A stretch of DNA of 64,000 nucleotides from Strongylocentrotus droebachiensis. Taxonomy: Eukaryota; Echinodermata; Echinoidea; Camarodonta; Strongylocentrotidae. Both the position numbers and the translations under genes were made by a program. The stretch spans positions 51,182 through 115,181 of the forward strand of contig JAVYIG010006592.1 of assembly GCA_035222895.1 (NCBI GenBank), written 5' to 3'. Positions 13,026-23,683 of this stretch are shown piece after piece. The notes under the pieces are model-generated. The model was not told the origin of the DNA. It was given only the letters and a program-made list of their open reading frames with translations, and ran no database searches. Numbering within the stretch: the first letter of the stretch is position 1; the number at the start of each line of letters is the position of its first letter.

Positions 13026-13147
13026 ATTGACTGGCTTAACTTTCGGGAGATACCACATATATTGCCCTCGTCTTTGACTCGGGGCAATAAAATATGAGGC
13101 TACTTTGGGAAATATATGTCGTATCTCATTCAAGGCCAGTCCATATT
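13026..13147. mobile_element. 120-bp imperfect palindrome, MITE-like
   Basis: AATATTGACTGGCTT and GAGATACCACATATATTGCC on the left pair with AAATATATGTCGTATCTC and AAGGCCAGTCCATATT on the right, so nearly the whole segment folds on itself. The loop is GGGGCAATAAAATATG. No coding capacity. Confidence 0.5.
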
Positions 13148-15810
13148 AAACAAATAAATTATCAATTACAATTATACAGATATCATCCCAATATAATATT
13201 CAACATTTTATTAGTTGTAATTGTGTAAGTATTTTCTCTGTTCCCTCTATTCCTTTAAACCATTCATACAGAAATGGTAGATGCCTTCTAATACATTTAC
13301 AATATATTAAATTCTTTCAATATAAGCCCTACACTGCAGGTACATCTTTGAGTTAACAGCTGGATTAACAGGCATATACAAACAATTAGTACTGATTACT
13401 TGTACATAGGATAAAAACAATGATACACTATACTGTACTTCAACAATGTGGTGGTGATGGACAACAGTGGTATTTTTCAGTCAGAGATGATAGAAGATTA
13501 TCTCACACATGTATACACACATGTATTTACACTTATTTAAAGGTTTTGGTATGGGGTCATGAATTTGGCTCAAATGAACATATTGGAAGCATATGCGATC
13601 CTACAATATCCAGTGATCGTTGTCGCGATTTAAATCAAGTCTAAAGTTATGAAATTGTAAATAATAAACTCTTTATGTTGTATAGCTCCCTCTCAAGGTC
13701 AAGATATTAATTAAGCTATAAAACGATGTTTCTTGACTAAAATTGACCGATTATCTATTCCCGTTTGGAAATTATATATCACAACTAAAAATTCTGAGAT
13801 TTTCATGGTCGCAGCTACCATTGTACGGCCGCAGGCGCTATTTGAAATTTATCAAAATTTACCGGGAGCACCGGTAAATTTTTATATTCAATTTTTCTCA
13901 AAAGCAGAAGTGTTTTAGGGGCTAAATTTTCTAGTGCTTATAATTCATCCACATGGGCATCCAAATATATCAAAATTGTAAAGAATCACTCACCAGCCAA
14001 TTTTCAAAATTTCCCAAAACTTTGTATTACCTTTAATAGGTCACATATCATTGCTGATTTTGGGAACTGCACATGAGGCTACATGCACAGCATGCATTAT
14101 GGCATTACACATACATCAGGTTCATGAAAGCAGTTTTCACAAGAATCTCTCATAACGGGTTATCCTGGAGTGGTTCCTGGGTTGAGTCAGAATAAATTAG
14201 GTGTGAAAGGGGTTATTAATATAGGTGTGAAAGGGGTTATTAATATAAGAATCTCATGGGTATTAACCTGTAGTTCCTGGTTTATATCAGGAAAAAAAGC
14301 ATTAATATGAAAGGGGCTACAAAATCCTTTTGCATATCATTACTCAGTTAGCATTTATTGTACCTTTAAACACATACCACATGCATGTATATAAAAATGT
14401 ACATGTACCATACTACAAGAATGACGTCATGTCCATACAAGGTGACTTAGAGCAAATATAAATATGGAAGAATGAATCCACCTTTGGCACGGGCATTTGA
14501 TGACCAAATTACACTGTCAAGTCTTTTTTAAATAATTTACATGTGTTTTAGTACATTTGTATAAAATTATGAGAAGTACATTTATACATCGCAGAAAAGA
14601 CAATTCACCTTTCAAGAATCAACATTATCAAGGTTACAAATACAATGTACGTTTCCCCAAACTAATAATAATAACATTTACTTATAATGCATGTATTGCT
14701 GGTATCTTCAATTAAATTCAGTTATAATTATCCAACATATCCGACTAATTTCTCGTAAGTCAACTAAAAAGATGAAAATAAATATTGCTTTTGAATCTCC
14801 TAAACCTAAAACTTACTAATTATAAATGGATGAATTTATATTTTGTTCACATGAGTTTATATTGAATATATAGGTAATATTTTCTAGACTATTTCAATTA
14901 TTTTGTCTAATATAAGGACTCTCTGATAAATAAATACTCCCCTCAGGATCAGGTTTGTGAGAGAGAATAAATCTCTAAAGCCTCTCATAAAAAGTGTAGC
15001 ATGCTTGGCAAAGGGGAAGACAAAGAAAAGTTACAAGGACAAGTATCTTTGGAAAAAATAGAAGGACTCTTTTGAAGGACATCATATAAGGAGAAAGAAA
15101 GTTAACTAGGCAGGAAAAATGGGATAAAAAGGTGGGGTGGGAAGTCGACAAGAGAGAAGAAGGTTGGACGGGGAGAGAAAAGCTAGCTGATTGACTTGAA
15201 TACACATAGCAGTTTATTCTCGCACATGGAAAAGCTTGAGGGATGTGTTTGGCCGTTTATTGGAAGCAGGAATACTGCAGATATCATATCCCAATAAAAT
15301 TAGTTTAGAGACTGAAGTCTGACTGCTAGTTGTATCAAACACCATCACAGATCAACCCCTTAACATGTCATCATGCTCTAGAATGAAATCCTTCTGTACA
15401 CAAACATTACAATACCTTTTTCAAATCTGAACTTGGTTCTCCTGTGCATTGTGGTTGTATGGAGCCCACCAGGTCTGTCAAAGACAAAGTTATTTCAACG
15501 CTTAATTTACAAACCAGGAGCAAAGAGCAGGACTGTCCATCGACAGCAGACGACAAAACAAAACAAGTCTTCTACATGTACGTCTCTGAATTGGAAGAGA
15601 TCGATCTACCATTGCGGCCTGAGTAACATATATGCAGCTTGGCAAGAGCACTAATGCTCACTGTTACGCCATCCTTTTTTACCTTATTGTTGCTGATTGC
15701 AAATTCATCACATCTAAATATATGTACGCAGCCATTGTCATCGTCTTGTTGGGCTATAAAAACAAGTAAATATCTAGGCCATCCATGTCATATATCCTTT
15801 TGAACGTTGA
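13148..15810. other. 3' flank of SAV1, no supported gene
   Basis: AT-rich sequence. It includes a 22-bp tandem doublet (GGTGTGAAAGGGGTTATTAA) at about 14200-14245 and no convincing exon. Part of it may be SAV1 3' UTR, but no polyadenylation site could be assigned with confidence. Confidence 0.45.
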
Positions 15811-15818
15811 TCTGGTTT

Positions 15819-16052
15819 ACACATGCAGCCACGTGTAGCCATCTTGTTGGCGTGAAGAAACGAGGACATTCACGCTATCGATTTTCACAACCGTGTTGCT
15901 GATTGCAAGTTGATGTGGTTGACACATGCAGCTCCATGTGTAGACATGGCCATCTTGCCGTAGTGAAGAAACGGGGGCGTTCATGCGATCCACTTTCACA
16001 TCCGTGTTGCTGATTGCAAGTTGACTGCATTGACACATGCAGCCAGATATCA
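15819..16052 (-). repeat. Tandem repeat in the SAV1 3' UTR region
   Basis: Two full units and the start of a third, each opening with ACACATGCAGC on the plus strand, at spacings of 103 and 111 bp. They share GTGAAGAAACG, CATCTTG and GTTGCTGATTGCAAGTTGA. A partial copy of the last motif lies near 15690. The tract begins about 45 bp downstream of the SAV1 stop codon, so it is probably transcribed as 3' UTR. Confidence 0.7.
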
Positions 16053-16096
16053 TAATCTGGCTGTGAACAGAAACAAAATGATCTCAAATAACCTCT

Positions 16097-16423
16097 TCAT
16101 ATTCTTGTTTCTCTGCCATCTTTAGCACCCTGGTTCTGTTGGCGGAGTTTTTGTTGATGTTGTTGTTGCTGCTGTTCTAACAACTGTTGGTACAACATTG
16201 TAAGCTGTTGTTGGTGGGACAATGCTTGTTGCTGCTGTTCATGTTGCTGCATTAGACCTGCATGTTGTTGATGCTGATTGAGTTGACTGACTTGCCTTTG
16301 TTGTTGTTGATGTTGTTGCTGTTGTTGTTGTTGTTGCTGTTGCTGCTGTTGCTGTGGGTGGTGGCCATGAGCCTGAGAGGGTTGTGGGTAGCCATGTTGC
16401 TGGTAAGCTAACTGCTGTTGCTG
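16097..16423 (-). CDS. SAV1: SAV1 exon 8 (glutamine-rich C-terminal tail)
   Basis: Acceptor TATCCCTAG|CAG opens in phase 0. It codes 108 residues, about 51 of them Gln, with His, interspersed hydrophobics ([11 protein letters not shown]) and a final basic [10 protein letters not shown] before TGA. Mixed CAA and CAG codons make a fresh CAG expansion unlikely. Alternative: if exon 7 is read through instead, the protein would end a few residues past the donor, and both isoforms could exist. Confidence 0.85.
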   Translation of the reverse strand, partial: QQQQLAYQQHGYPQPSQAHGHHPQQQQQQQQQQQQQQHQQQQRQVSQLNQHQQHAGLMQQHEQQQQALSHQQQLTMLYQQLLEQQQQQHQQKLRQQNQGAKDGRETRI

Positions 16424-19400
16424 CTAGGGATAACAAAAGAAGTTCATTCAATAGTTTCATGGTTAATAAGGCAGGGGTCATGGAAACTTAAATGTAATAT
16501 TTTCAAGATCAAACCCAATATATCCTTGTCTGACATGAGTGAAATATTATTCAGCATGATAGAAATATGCATTCAGGAAGATATCAGTCATCCATGTAAG
16601 AGGTAAGGCTCAAATTTATGAAGTCTTGTTTTAATTTAATAAATAATTTTTCTCTTCACATTTTACGTCAAAGCTAACTTATTATGAGCCATTAGGGTAA
16701 GAACAAAGAGAGTGCTATTTCATCTCAAACAAAACAATTAATTGATCCAAATTAATTTCCGTAATTTTTGCTTATTCTATAAAATATCTAAGTGACCTGG
16801 GTGGTGTTTAAAAAAGATCCTAAGTTGAACATGACAATAATGGAAAGCAGTTAGCATCTATGAAAATATTTTATAGAAGTTATTTTAAAAGGCATAAAAT
16901 GTTGGTACAAATCATTCATAATTTCTATAATCAGGAAGAATGTTCTTGATGTGGAATTTATCAAAAGTCTAAAATACTTGAACTTTCGCTTTTTAGAATA
17001 TATTTTACTTTAAGGCTACAAATGGCTCTCCATAATTTTTAAGTCCAACTTAGAGTTGAGTTCGACTTAGGATATTTGTGAAACGCCCCCCTGATCCTAC
17101 ATATTTCCAAAGTAAGGATTATGTTATCATCTAGTCATTTCATCCAATGTTTTCACTGTGAAAAGAGTCACTTCACACATTTCTATACTGTACCTGTATA
17201 TGTAATTGTCTGACATGCCGCCTCTCGATCTCCCTGAGTAACGATTGCCTGTAAGCCTCATAGTCCATTACCACTGTTCTTAAATCTTCTTTGTATAGCC
17301 TTGTTAGCATGGCTTGAAACGCATCTAACTCGGGCAGTCTGAACAGGTCCCACTTGAGCTTATGGTCATGTTCAGGGGAGGCTTTGTAGTACACGTCCAA
17401 CCAATTAGGTATTTCTGCAAACAACAGGGATATGTAAAAAAAAAATTTAATGTGATGGCACATGTTATCAGTGATTACTTTTGAGACGTTCCTTACTATC
17501 AAGATTTTATTTCTCACTCTCTGTGTAAAATATAAGCGTCCTTAACAAGCATGTGCTAAGGGATGATAACTATCAACATTTTATTTATAGTCCCAGGTAT
17601 ATTATCACAAATCATATGCTAAAAAAAAAATATTGCAAAAATAGCAATCAATTAATTTAATTGGTATTGTTGCTAATTGGAAAACATATCCCAATAAGCA
17701 TGCAACAAAAGGGGAAAAAATTCAATCCAACTCTTTATATATCATGCATATATGTATGTCTTTTAATCTCGCAGTCCTTATCATATACAGTCAAGCCTGT
17801 CTATAAAGGCTAATAAATGGAAATGATAATCATTTTTGTCTAGACTTTGTCCAAAAAATATTCCAGTCCGGAAGGCAACAATGAAAGTCAGCACTATGAA
17901 CAGGGACCCGTTTCACAAAGCCTTGTTTCAATGACAAATGACAAAAATCAGTGACAAATCTGCTGATAACCAATCAGAAGCAAGGATTTCAGTAGCTTAT
18001 AACAACTAGATGGAACTTCGACTGCGCGCAGTCGAAAATGATGCCTCCGTCATGGAGCAATTTTACAAAACAAAACAGAAGAAATTTTTCAAATCAATTT
18101 CAATTGTAATCCATTATATACATATATGACCCTTTGATCTTTGACCTCATGACCCTAAAATCTACTCAGTTCATTGGCTCTGCAAGATGTCCTGAGTTAA
18201 ATAGTAATCCATCTGTCAGTTCTAATGAGAATGCGTTCACAAGCTATTTTTGCATACATAATGAGCCCATGACCTTTGACCTTTGACCTCATGACCCAAG
18301 AATCTACTCAGTTCATTGGCTCTGCAAGATACATACATGATCTAAGTTTGGCAGGAGTCCATCAATCTGTTCTAATGATGATGCGATCGCAAGCTATTTT
18401 TGCATACATAATGAGCCACATGACCTTTGACCTTGACCTCATGACCCCAAAATCTAATCAGTTCATCGGCTCTGCAAGTAACATACATGACCTAAGTTTG
18501 GCAGGAATCCATCAATCGGTTCTTGAGATAACGCGATCACAAGCTGTTTTTGCATACATAATGAGCCCTATGACCTTTGACCTTTCATCTCGTGACCCCA
18601 AGATCTAATCAGTTCATCCGCTCTGCAAGATACATACATGACCAAAGTTTGGCAGGAATCCATCAATCGGTTCTTGAGATAACGCGATCACGAGCTGTTT
18701 TTGCATACATAATGAGCCCTGTGACCTTTGACCTCGTGACCCCAAAATCTAATCAGTTCATCGGCTCTGCAAGATACATACATGACTAAAGTTTGGCAGG
18801 AATCCATCTATCGGTTCTTTAGATAACGCGATCACGAGCTGTTTTTGCATACATAATGAGCCCTGTGACCTTTGACCTTTGACCTCGTGACCCCAAAATC
18901 TAATCAGTTCATCGGCTCTGCAAGATACATACATGACTAAAGTTTGGCAGGAATCCATCAATCGGTTCTTCAGATAACGCGATCACGAGAACGGGACGTA
19001 CGGACGGACGGACAACCCGAAAACATAATGCCTCCGGCTACTTCGTAACGGAGGCATAAAAACTGTCATTTATCACTGATAACAAGTTTTGTGAAACGCA
19101 TTTCAGGTTGTTTCTATGATCAGCTGGTCTCTACATCGAGGTTGCCACCATTCATCACTTCCTGTGGTCTCACCTGTATAGAGATAGGGGTTGGGTGGAA
19201 CCCAGAAGTTGTTTGCCTGGCCTGGTTGCCCCTCTGAACGGGATGCAGGGTTGAGGCTGGATGACTGGGGTGGGATGGGCAGACTCTTCGGGATGGGTGG
19301 GGTGGGTTCGTACCTGGGAATCTTGGGCGCGTTGGGATGCCTGTACTGTGCTGTTCTTGAAACATGGCTGTCAGATATCAATAAAAAAGAGATGGATATA

Positions 19401-20159
19401 TATATATATATATATATATACCAAGGCAAACTGAAAGGCGTATGTCTATTAAAAGGCAGAGAAGGAAAAGGGGGAAAAGAGAGCTAGAGACAAATCATTT
19501 TGGACATAATAAAGCTTATCAAAGTCTGTGCTAAGGACAAAAACAGTTAGAAGGTACAATAGACCACATTTCTACAAAAATACAAATGCTTTAAAATTCT
19601 GGGAAATAAGAATGAAAGATTATGGAAGAAATGGTGCTTTAACATGAGATAAGATTTATGTGAGGTCTGTAGTACATATAAGTGAACAATTCACATGACA
19701 TTTTGAAGGTAATATTCAAATTGTAATATTTTCACATATAAAAATGCCCATAAACATTTCCAAGTGATAAAAGTAGTGACTAGAAAGAAGCATGCCTTTG
19801 TGTGGTGTTTGAGACCCTTTAAATTTTGATGTTCCAACAAAAATGTATTTTGCATCACAAGCCCAAGACTGTACACTCACATAAAAGAATGAATAATGAG
19901 TATTCGTTTGTGCCACGTCAATTATTGCATTGTTATATCTTTCTAAATATACTATGGAATTTTATTTTACCTGTTTTGTATAAACATTATGTTTTTTGAA
20001 GTAAATATGTTCATAATTATTCAGGGCCCCATGGAAGACCACTAGACTAGTTATTGGTGAATGGGCTACCCTGACAAAAGATTAAAAATAAATAAATAGA
20101 TAGATAGATAGATAGATAAATAAACTATTCAATAAATACATTATTAAATAAATAAATTA

Positions 20160-20199
<40 letters not shown>

Positions 20200-23100
20200 A
20201 TGAATAAATAAATAAATACATAAATAAATAAATAAATAAATACATATATACATACTTGACATAGTAGGTGCCATGCTCTCTGGATTCGACTTTCTCCCAT
20301 CCCGGCGGCAACCCCTCCTTCTCTAATGGATGACTCCAATGCGTCGTCTGAGTGTTGTGACTGTGTTAGGAGACAAAGGAAGATGTATACAAATAAATCA
20401 GGATAGAATCTGTTGAGTGAGTGAGTGATAGAGTAATAGAATCTTAAGCGGGACTGCACTACTTGTATCTACTTGCGCCCTCTATATAGCCAACAATGCC
20501 TAAGCAGTACCTGTTGGTCCCCCATGATCCCTTTTTTTCTTATTTTAATTGAGAGCTGATTTGATCAGATAACCACCTGCCAGTGACCATGCATGGAGGT
20601 CTAATCCCTGCTGGCTAAACTAGTGCAGATAGGCTTTAAATAGTGATGCCTGTTATGCATTTGATATCAAGTTTATAGTGGGAACAGAATAAATTGCATC
20701 AAACACTGTACACTGCATAAGAGAGAATTTTAATGAAAATTAAAATAATTATTATGTATCTATACCCGCTACTAACTGGACCAAATTGAAATTTATACTT
20801 GAAAGTCCTCCCGGAGTCGCATGTTGCCCTCATGTTCATTTACCCCTATTGAAATTACACTGATAAGATTTGGGAGGTTGGTTTACCACCTTAATGGTAA
20901 CGAAATACAACACAGAAAATAAGACATCTCTCTCTCCTCTCCAGTCAATATCAGCATAATACTGCAACAACAACCTGTGTACGAGACAAGTTTGACTTAC
21001 TCAATAAAGAACTTCCTGCCTCTCATTGTCCTGTCTACAGTCCAGCCTGGAGGGAGAGGCAAGTCTGGTACATTCCCTGAAATATCCAGCAACAGTCAGC
21101 ATTATTAAATATGATACAAAACAATTTAAAGCATAATCTAAAACTTCACCTGATGCAGAAACTTTGAATTTGACAATCGCAATTTTGTATGTGTGTATAT
21201 ACCATTGTATTATTGTATTTTCTTTGTCCCTTTTTTTGTTTTTTTGTGTGTACATTTTTAGGATCATCTACCTATAAGTTTCTGTAACTTCTTGATGATC
21301 CAACCACTTCGTAATTTCCTAAGTGTATTTTCCATTTCATTGGTTTATCTATGTTTGCAATAAATATTTTATTGTATTCTTTGCCTTTGTATGTTTTTAT
21401 GAAAGTAGTGAATAAATTCAATTCAATTCAATCTGATGATAACTTACATACAATTTTACACAATCCAGCACATTTACAATGAATTCCAAAATCTGAAACT
21501 AAATCATAGTTGTCAACAAGATGCAATACTCAATGTACTACAAAAAGCATTCTCATTGAGTTTCATCTGAAGTTATTTTGTTCTTACTGTATATTATGAT
21601 AGGGGTGGCCCTCATCTTCAGGATTTTAGGCAAATGCATTATCTGGAAGGTGGAGAAGTGATTCCAAAATCATTTTGGGTTTGGGATGGGGGAGGAGCAC
21701 AGATTTTTCTCCCTGAATTGGCACGCCTACACTTTTGGGTAATCGTCAATGTGGGTGATTAATCTTTAACAACATATTGATAGCACATGTAACTTCACAG
21801 TTGTTATTTTCTACTTACCAGCATGAGGTGGTTGAGGTGGTTTATCTGGTCTGTAGGCACTGGCAGGGAGAAGGGGAGATCCCCCTCGTTGTTGACTGGG
21901 TACACCACGATCACCATAACCGCTATGGTGTTCTAGAGAGAAAAAAGTTAACAAAATAAAGAAAGAGTTAAATAAATAGTTGGTAGTCAAAGCTGATGAT
22001 AGTGTTGATAGTTTTGATAGAGTGAAAGGACAAATATCAGTTTGCCCATTTAAAAAAAAAAATTAGTACAAAGTATAAGTGCAATGGAATAGAAGATTAG
22101 CATGAAGAGGAAAATGTAGAAGAAGATGATGATGATGATGATAAGGAGGAGGAGAAAAAGAAGAATGAGGATGAGTATGCGGAGGAGGAGAATGATGATG
22201 ATGATGATGTGGTTACCTGTTGGTGCCTGTCCATTGTCTTTGTTGAAGTCTGGTAGACCCAGCTGAGCTAGACCAGGGCGTCGCCCTACAGGTGCCCCTA
22301 TCGGTTCCCACTGGGGTACGGCTGGGTTAGTGGTCCCAGGCTGTCCTCCTGAAGGTATCTGCGATGGCCTCTTCATAGAAGGACCGTTGCGCTGAACAGG
22401 GCTCATGTAGCCTAGATATTTAAAAAAAAATGAAAATTCTGTAAAATTAGCACTCCATATATTGTTTCAAGATAGTTCTGTAATCAGTCGTGTGTTAACA
22501 TGTTATCCTGAATGTTAAAGGAACAATGTCCCTTTTGCAGCCAACATCAAAATCTGTAGAACTTTGCAGGAATTATGAATATGTATGTCATGTATGTCCT
22601 GTCTATGAAATTTAAACGTTAGCAGTGTCCTAATATTCAAATTATGCAAGGAAACCTGTTTACTTGCTAGACTTCACTGTCAGACACTATTGAGTTACTG
22701 ACTGGCTTTCTTTCTTCTTTGGTAATAACATACATAAAATGAGCTGTAAAGGGTACTACATGACCATTTGTCTACATCAATAACCCACTTCTTGTAATGG
22801 TCAAAATTAAACTGATTGAATCTTTGCGCAGCATAAAACGTACGACCATTCGGTACAATGGTCTGAAAATCAGACTATTACTTACTGGCTCTATAGCTCT
22901 TAAGTCGATTCGACAAGTAATAGTCGTTATTTTACCACTTAAAGATATTTTCATGCCCCCCTTTTTTAAGGAAAGTTCTAAATTAGTATTATCTTTCAAA
23001 TGCCATTGGAATTTAACCTTTTCATTTTTTGGACCTGCAAATGGGACATAGTACCTTTAAGATATTATTGCACATGGCAAGTACATGAAAGTTAAAACAA

Positions 23101-23680
23101 AATCATAAGCCTGACATTTCATCTCCACAATATCAAAAATCAACACAACCTGATTTAAATTTAGAGACTTTGAACACGGGCTATGATACATTTTGGAACA
23201 CTGAAGTCGTCCATAACTGTCAGCTTAATATAAACTAAGCTATGAATTCTTTGATGCTGTTTTCTTGAAAAACAGAGAAAAATATATTCTACTTGTTGTA
23301 CCTTGGGTTACCTTGGGTTTTTTCTTTGCCTGGGCAAGTATCATAAATAGCTTATAATGGAAATATTGAAGTAGAGCTTTGCCCCTTTGTTGAGATCTAC
23401 TTGAAAATTTGTATTTAAAAAATGCAAGGTTTTCAAATCAATACCTTGAGTCCCCGATATAGAAATGGGTTGTGCTCATGAAAGAATCATTTCTTCCCCC
23501 ATCATTTTATTTAGAAGCATGGATAACAATACAAGTAGGGATCAAAGGTCATGGCAAAGTTTCCATTGATGAAAGCAGCTGCTTACCCTGTAACCATGGT
23601 GATGTCTCTTTCTTGGTGTACTTGCCAGCAATGCCTTCAGGAGGTAGTGGTTTGGATGAATCTTTCTTCCTCAGGAGCAT
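16097..23680 (-). CDS. SAV1: Salvador homologue, Hippo pathway scaffold (8 coding exons, 441 aa)
   Basis: Salvador proteins bridge the MST/Hippo kinase and LATS/Warts and so restrain YAP/Yorkie. The spliced frame runs through eight exons with matching phases and GT-AG borders. The N-terminus [11 protein letters not shown] with KYTKKETSP matches the conserved SAV1 start. WW1 has W146 and W168 with P171. WW2 has W181, a tyrosine (Y203) at the second aromatic position, and P206. The SARAH-region exon carries [18 protein letters not shown] and [11 protein letters not shown]. These motifs identify the family firmly. Vertebrate SAV1 is about 383 aa and ends soon after SARAH; here a further exon adds 108 residues, about half of them glutamine. 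Acceptor-like sequence just before the ATG implies at least one upstream non-coding exon. Confidence 0.95.
17194..17414 (-). CDS. SAV1: SAV1 exon 7 (SARAH coiled coil)
   Basis: Codes [20 protein letters not shown] followed by [17 protein letters not shown] and [19 protein letters not shown]. This is the most conserved part of Salvador; SARAH mediates dimerisation with the Hippo/MST kinase. Donor ATACAG|GTACAG ends in phase 0. Confidence 0.97.
18005..19060. mobile_element. Non-autonomous element carrying an internal minisatellite
   Basis: The left end holds the perfect palindrome TTCGACTGCGCGCAGTCGAA (18017-18036). The right end holds a hairpin with stem ATGCCTCCG/CGGAGGCAT (19028-19057). The middle is about five 150-bp repeats. 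A subterminal palindrome, internal minisatellite and 3' hairpin without coding capacity recall Helentron-associated (DINE/HINE-type) elements, but the exact termini and target site are not certain. Confidence 0.5.
18120..18990. repeat. 150-bp minisatellite containing TGACCTTTGACCT motifs
   Basis: Units share TTTTTGCATACATAATGAGCC, TGACCTTTGACCT, TCATCGGCTCTGCAAG and GTTTGGCAGGAATCCATC, with successive spacings near 150, 150, 151 and 144 bp. TGACCTTTGACCT is the reverse complement of AGGTCAAAGGTCA, a perfect direct repeat with one-base spacing. Perfect copies start near 18269, 18420, 18571, 18722 and 18866. The array lies in a SAV1 intron between the WW2 and SARAH exons. Confidence 0.85.
19174..19367 (-). 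CDS. SAV1: SAV1 exon 6 (end of WW2, linker)
   Basis: Codes [20 protein letters not shown] and a Pro/Ser-rich linker ending NPYLYT. AQYRHP completes WW2; tyrosine in place of the second Trp is also found in vertebrate SAV1. Acceptor CTGACAG|CC and donor ATACAG|GTGAG fit the phases. Confidence 0.95.
19397..19422. repeat. TA dinucleotide repeat
   Basis: A (TA)n run just upstream of SAV1 exon 6, in the intron. Confidence 0.9.
20090..20250. repeat. TAAA/TAGA microsatellite
   Basis: Long (AAAT)n with a short (GATA)n block, lying directly beside the donor side of SAV1 exon 5. No reading frame through it is meaningful. Confidence 0.92.
20256..20360 (-). CDS. SAV1: SAV1 exon 5 (end of WW1, start of WW2)
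   Basis: Codes [20 protein letters not shown] then [14 protein letters not shown]. It holds the second Trp of WW1 and the first Trp and YY pair of WW2, with the short inter-WW linker typical of SAV1. Confidence 0.96.
20454..20639 (+). mobile_element. TTAA-flanked MITE, family 2, copy 2
   Basis: Bounded by TTAA on both sides; shares CTACTTGCGCCCTCTATATAG, GAGAGCTGATTTGAT, CAGTGACC and AGGTCTAATCCCTGCTGG with the copies at 6806 and 52779. It lies in a SAV1 intron about 90 bp from exon 5. Confidence 0.65.
21001..21076 (-). CDS. SAV1: SAV1 exon 4 (WW domain 1, first part)
   Basis: Codes [20 protein letters not shown] then KFFI, the first half of WW1 including its first tryptophan. The split inside the domain (donor ATTGA|GTAAGT) joins in phase to exon 5. 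Confidence 0.95.
21819..21932 (-). CDS. SAV1: SAV1 exon 3
   Basis: Codes [17 protein letters not shown] through [10 protein letters not shown], a Pro-rich low-complexity linker before WW1. Borders are CTCTCTAG|AA and GCTG|GTAAGT. It is placed by splice signals and phase, not by similarity. Confidence 0.8.
22060..22212. repeat. GAT/GAGGA simple repeat beside SAV1 exon 2
   Basis: (GAT)n and (GGA)n triplets directly downstream (minus strand) of the exon 2 donor. The open frame across them is low complexity. Confidence 0.85.
22217..22411 (-). CDS. SAV1: SAV1 exon 2
   Basis: Codes [20 protein letters not shown] through NGQAPT. It is rich in Pro, Gly and Gln and likely disordered, as in the linker of other Salvador proteins. 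Borders are ATCTAG|GC and ACAG|GTAACC. Less conserved than the flanking exons, but the phases fit exactly. Confidence 0.85.
22515..23060 (-). mobile_element. TTAA-flanked MITE, family 1, copy A
   Basis: TTAA at both ends, then inverted termini: AGGAACAATGTCCCTTTTGC on the left and GGGACATAGTACCT on the right. The interior is the reverse complement of copy C (48961-49505) over nearly its whole length. It sits in SAV1 intron 1. A roughly 75-codon open stretch shared with copy C shows no known domain. Confidence 0.8.
23587..23680 (-). CDS. SAV1: SAV1 exon 1 (start codon)
   Basis: Codes [11 protein letters not shown] through SPWLQ plus one base of the next codon; donor CAGG|GTAAGC. A pyrimidine tract and AG lie 18 bases 5' of the ATG, so the transcribed exon probably starts at 23698. 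Confidence 0.93.
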
Positions 23681-23683
23681 GTT

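Larger units (their letters stand above)
17903..19100. mobile_element. MITE split by a later insertion
   Basis: GACCCGTTTCACAAAG near 17905 is mirrored by CTTTTGTGAAACG-like sequence near 19087, and TTTGTCATTTGTCATTG-type words pair between 17940 and 19070. Removing 18005-19060 leaves a short inverted-repeat element, so that block appears to have landed inside an older MITE. Confidence 0.45.

Noticed and set aside
16239-16481. Thr/Ala-rich open frame opposite in phase to the SAV1 tail
   Set aside because: It is an alternate frame of the CAA/CAG tract; the Gln frame joins exon 7 in phase and ends at a stop after unique sequence.
22772-22999. About 75-codon frame shared with 49022-49255
   Set aside because: The similarity is explained by the two locations being copies of the same MITE; no domain, and copy B lacks most of it.
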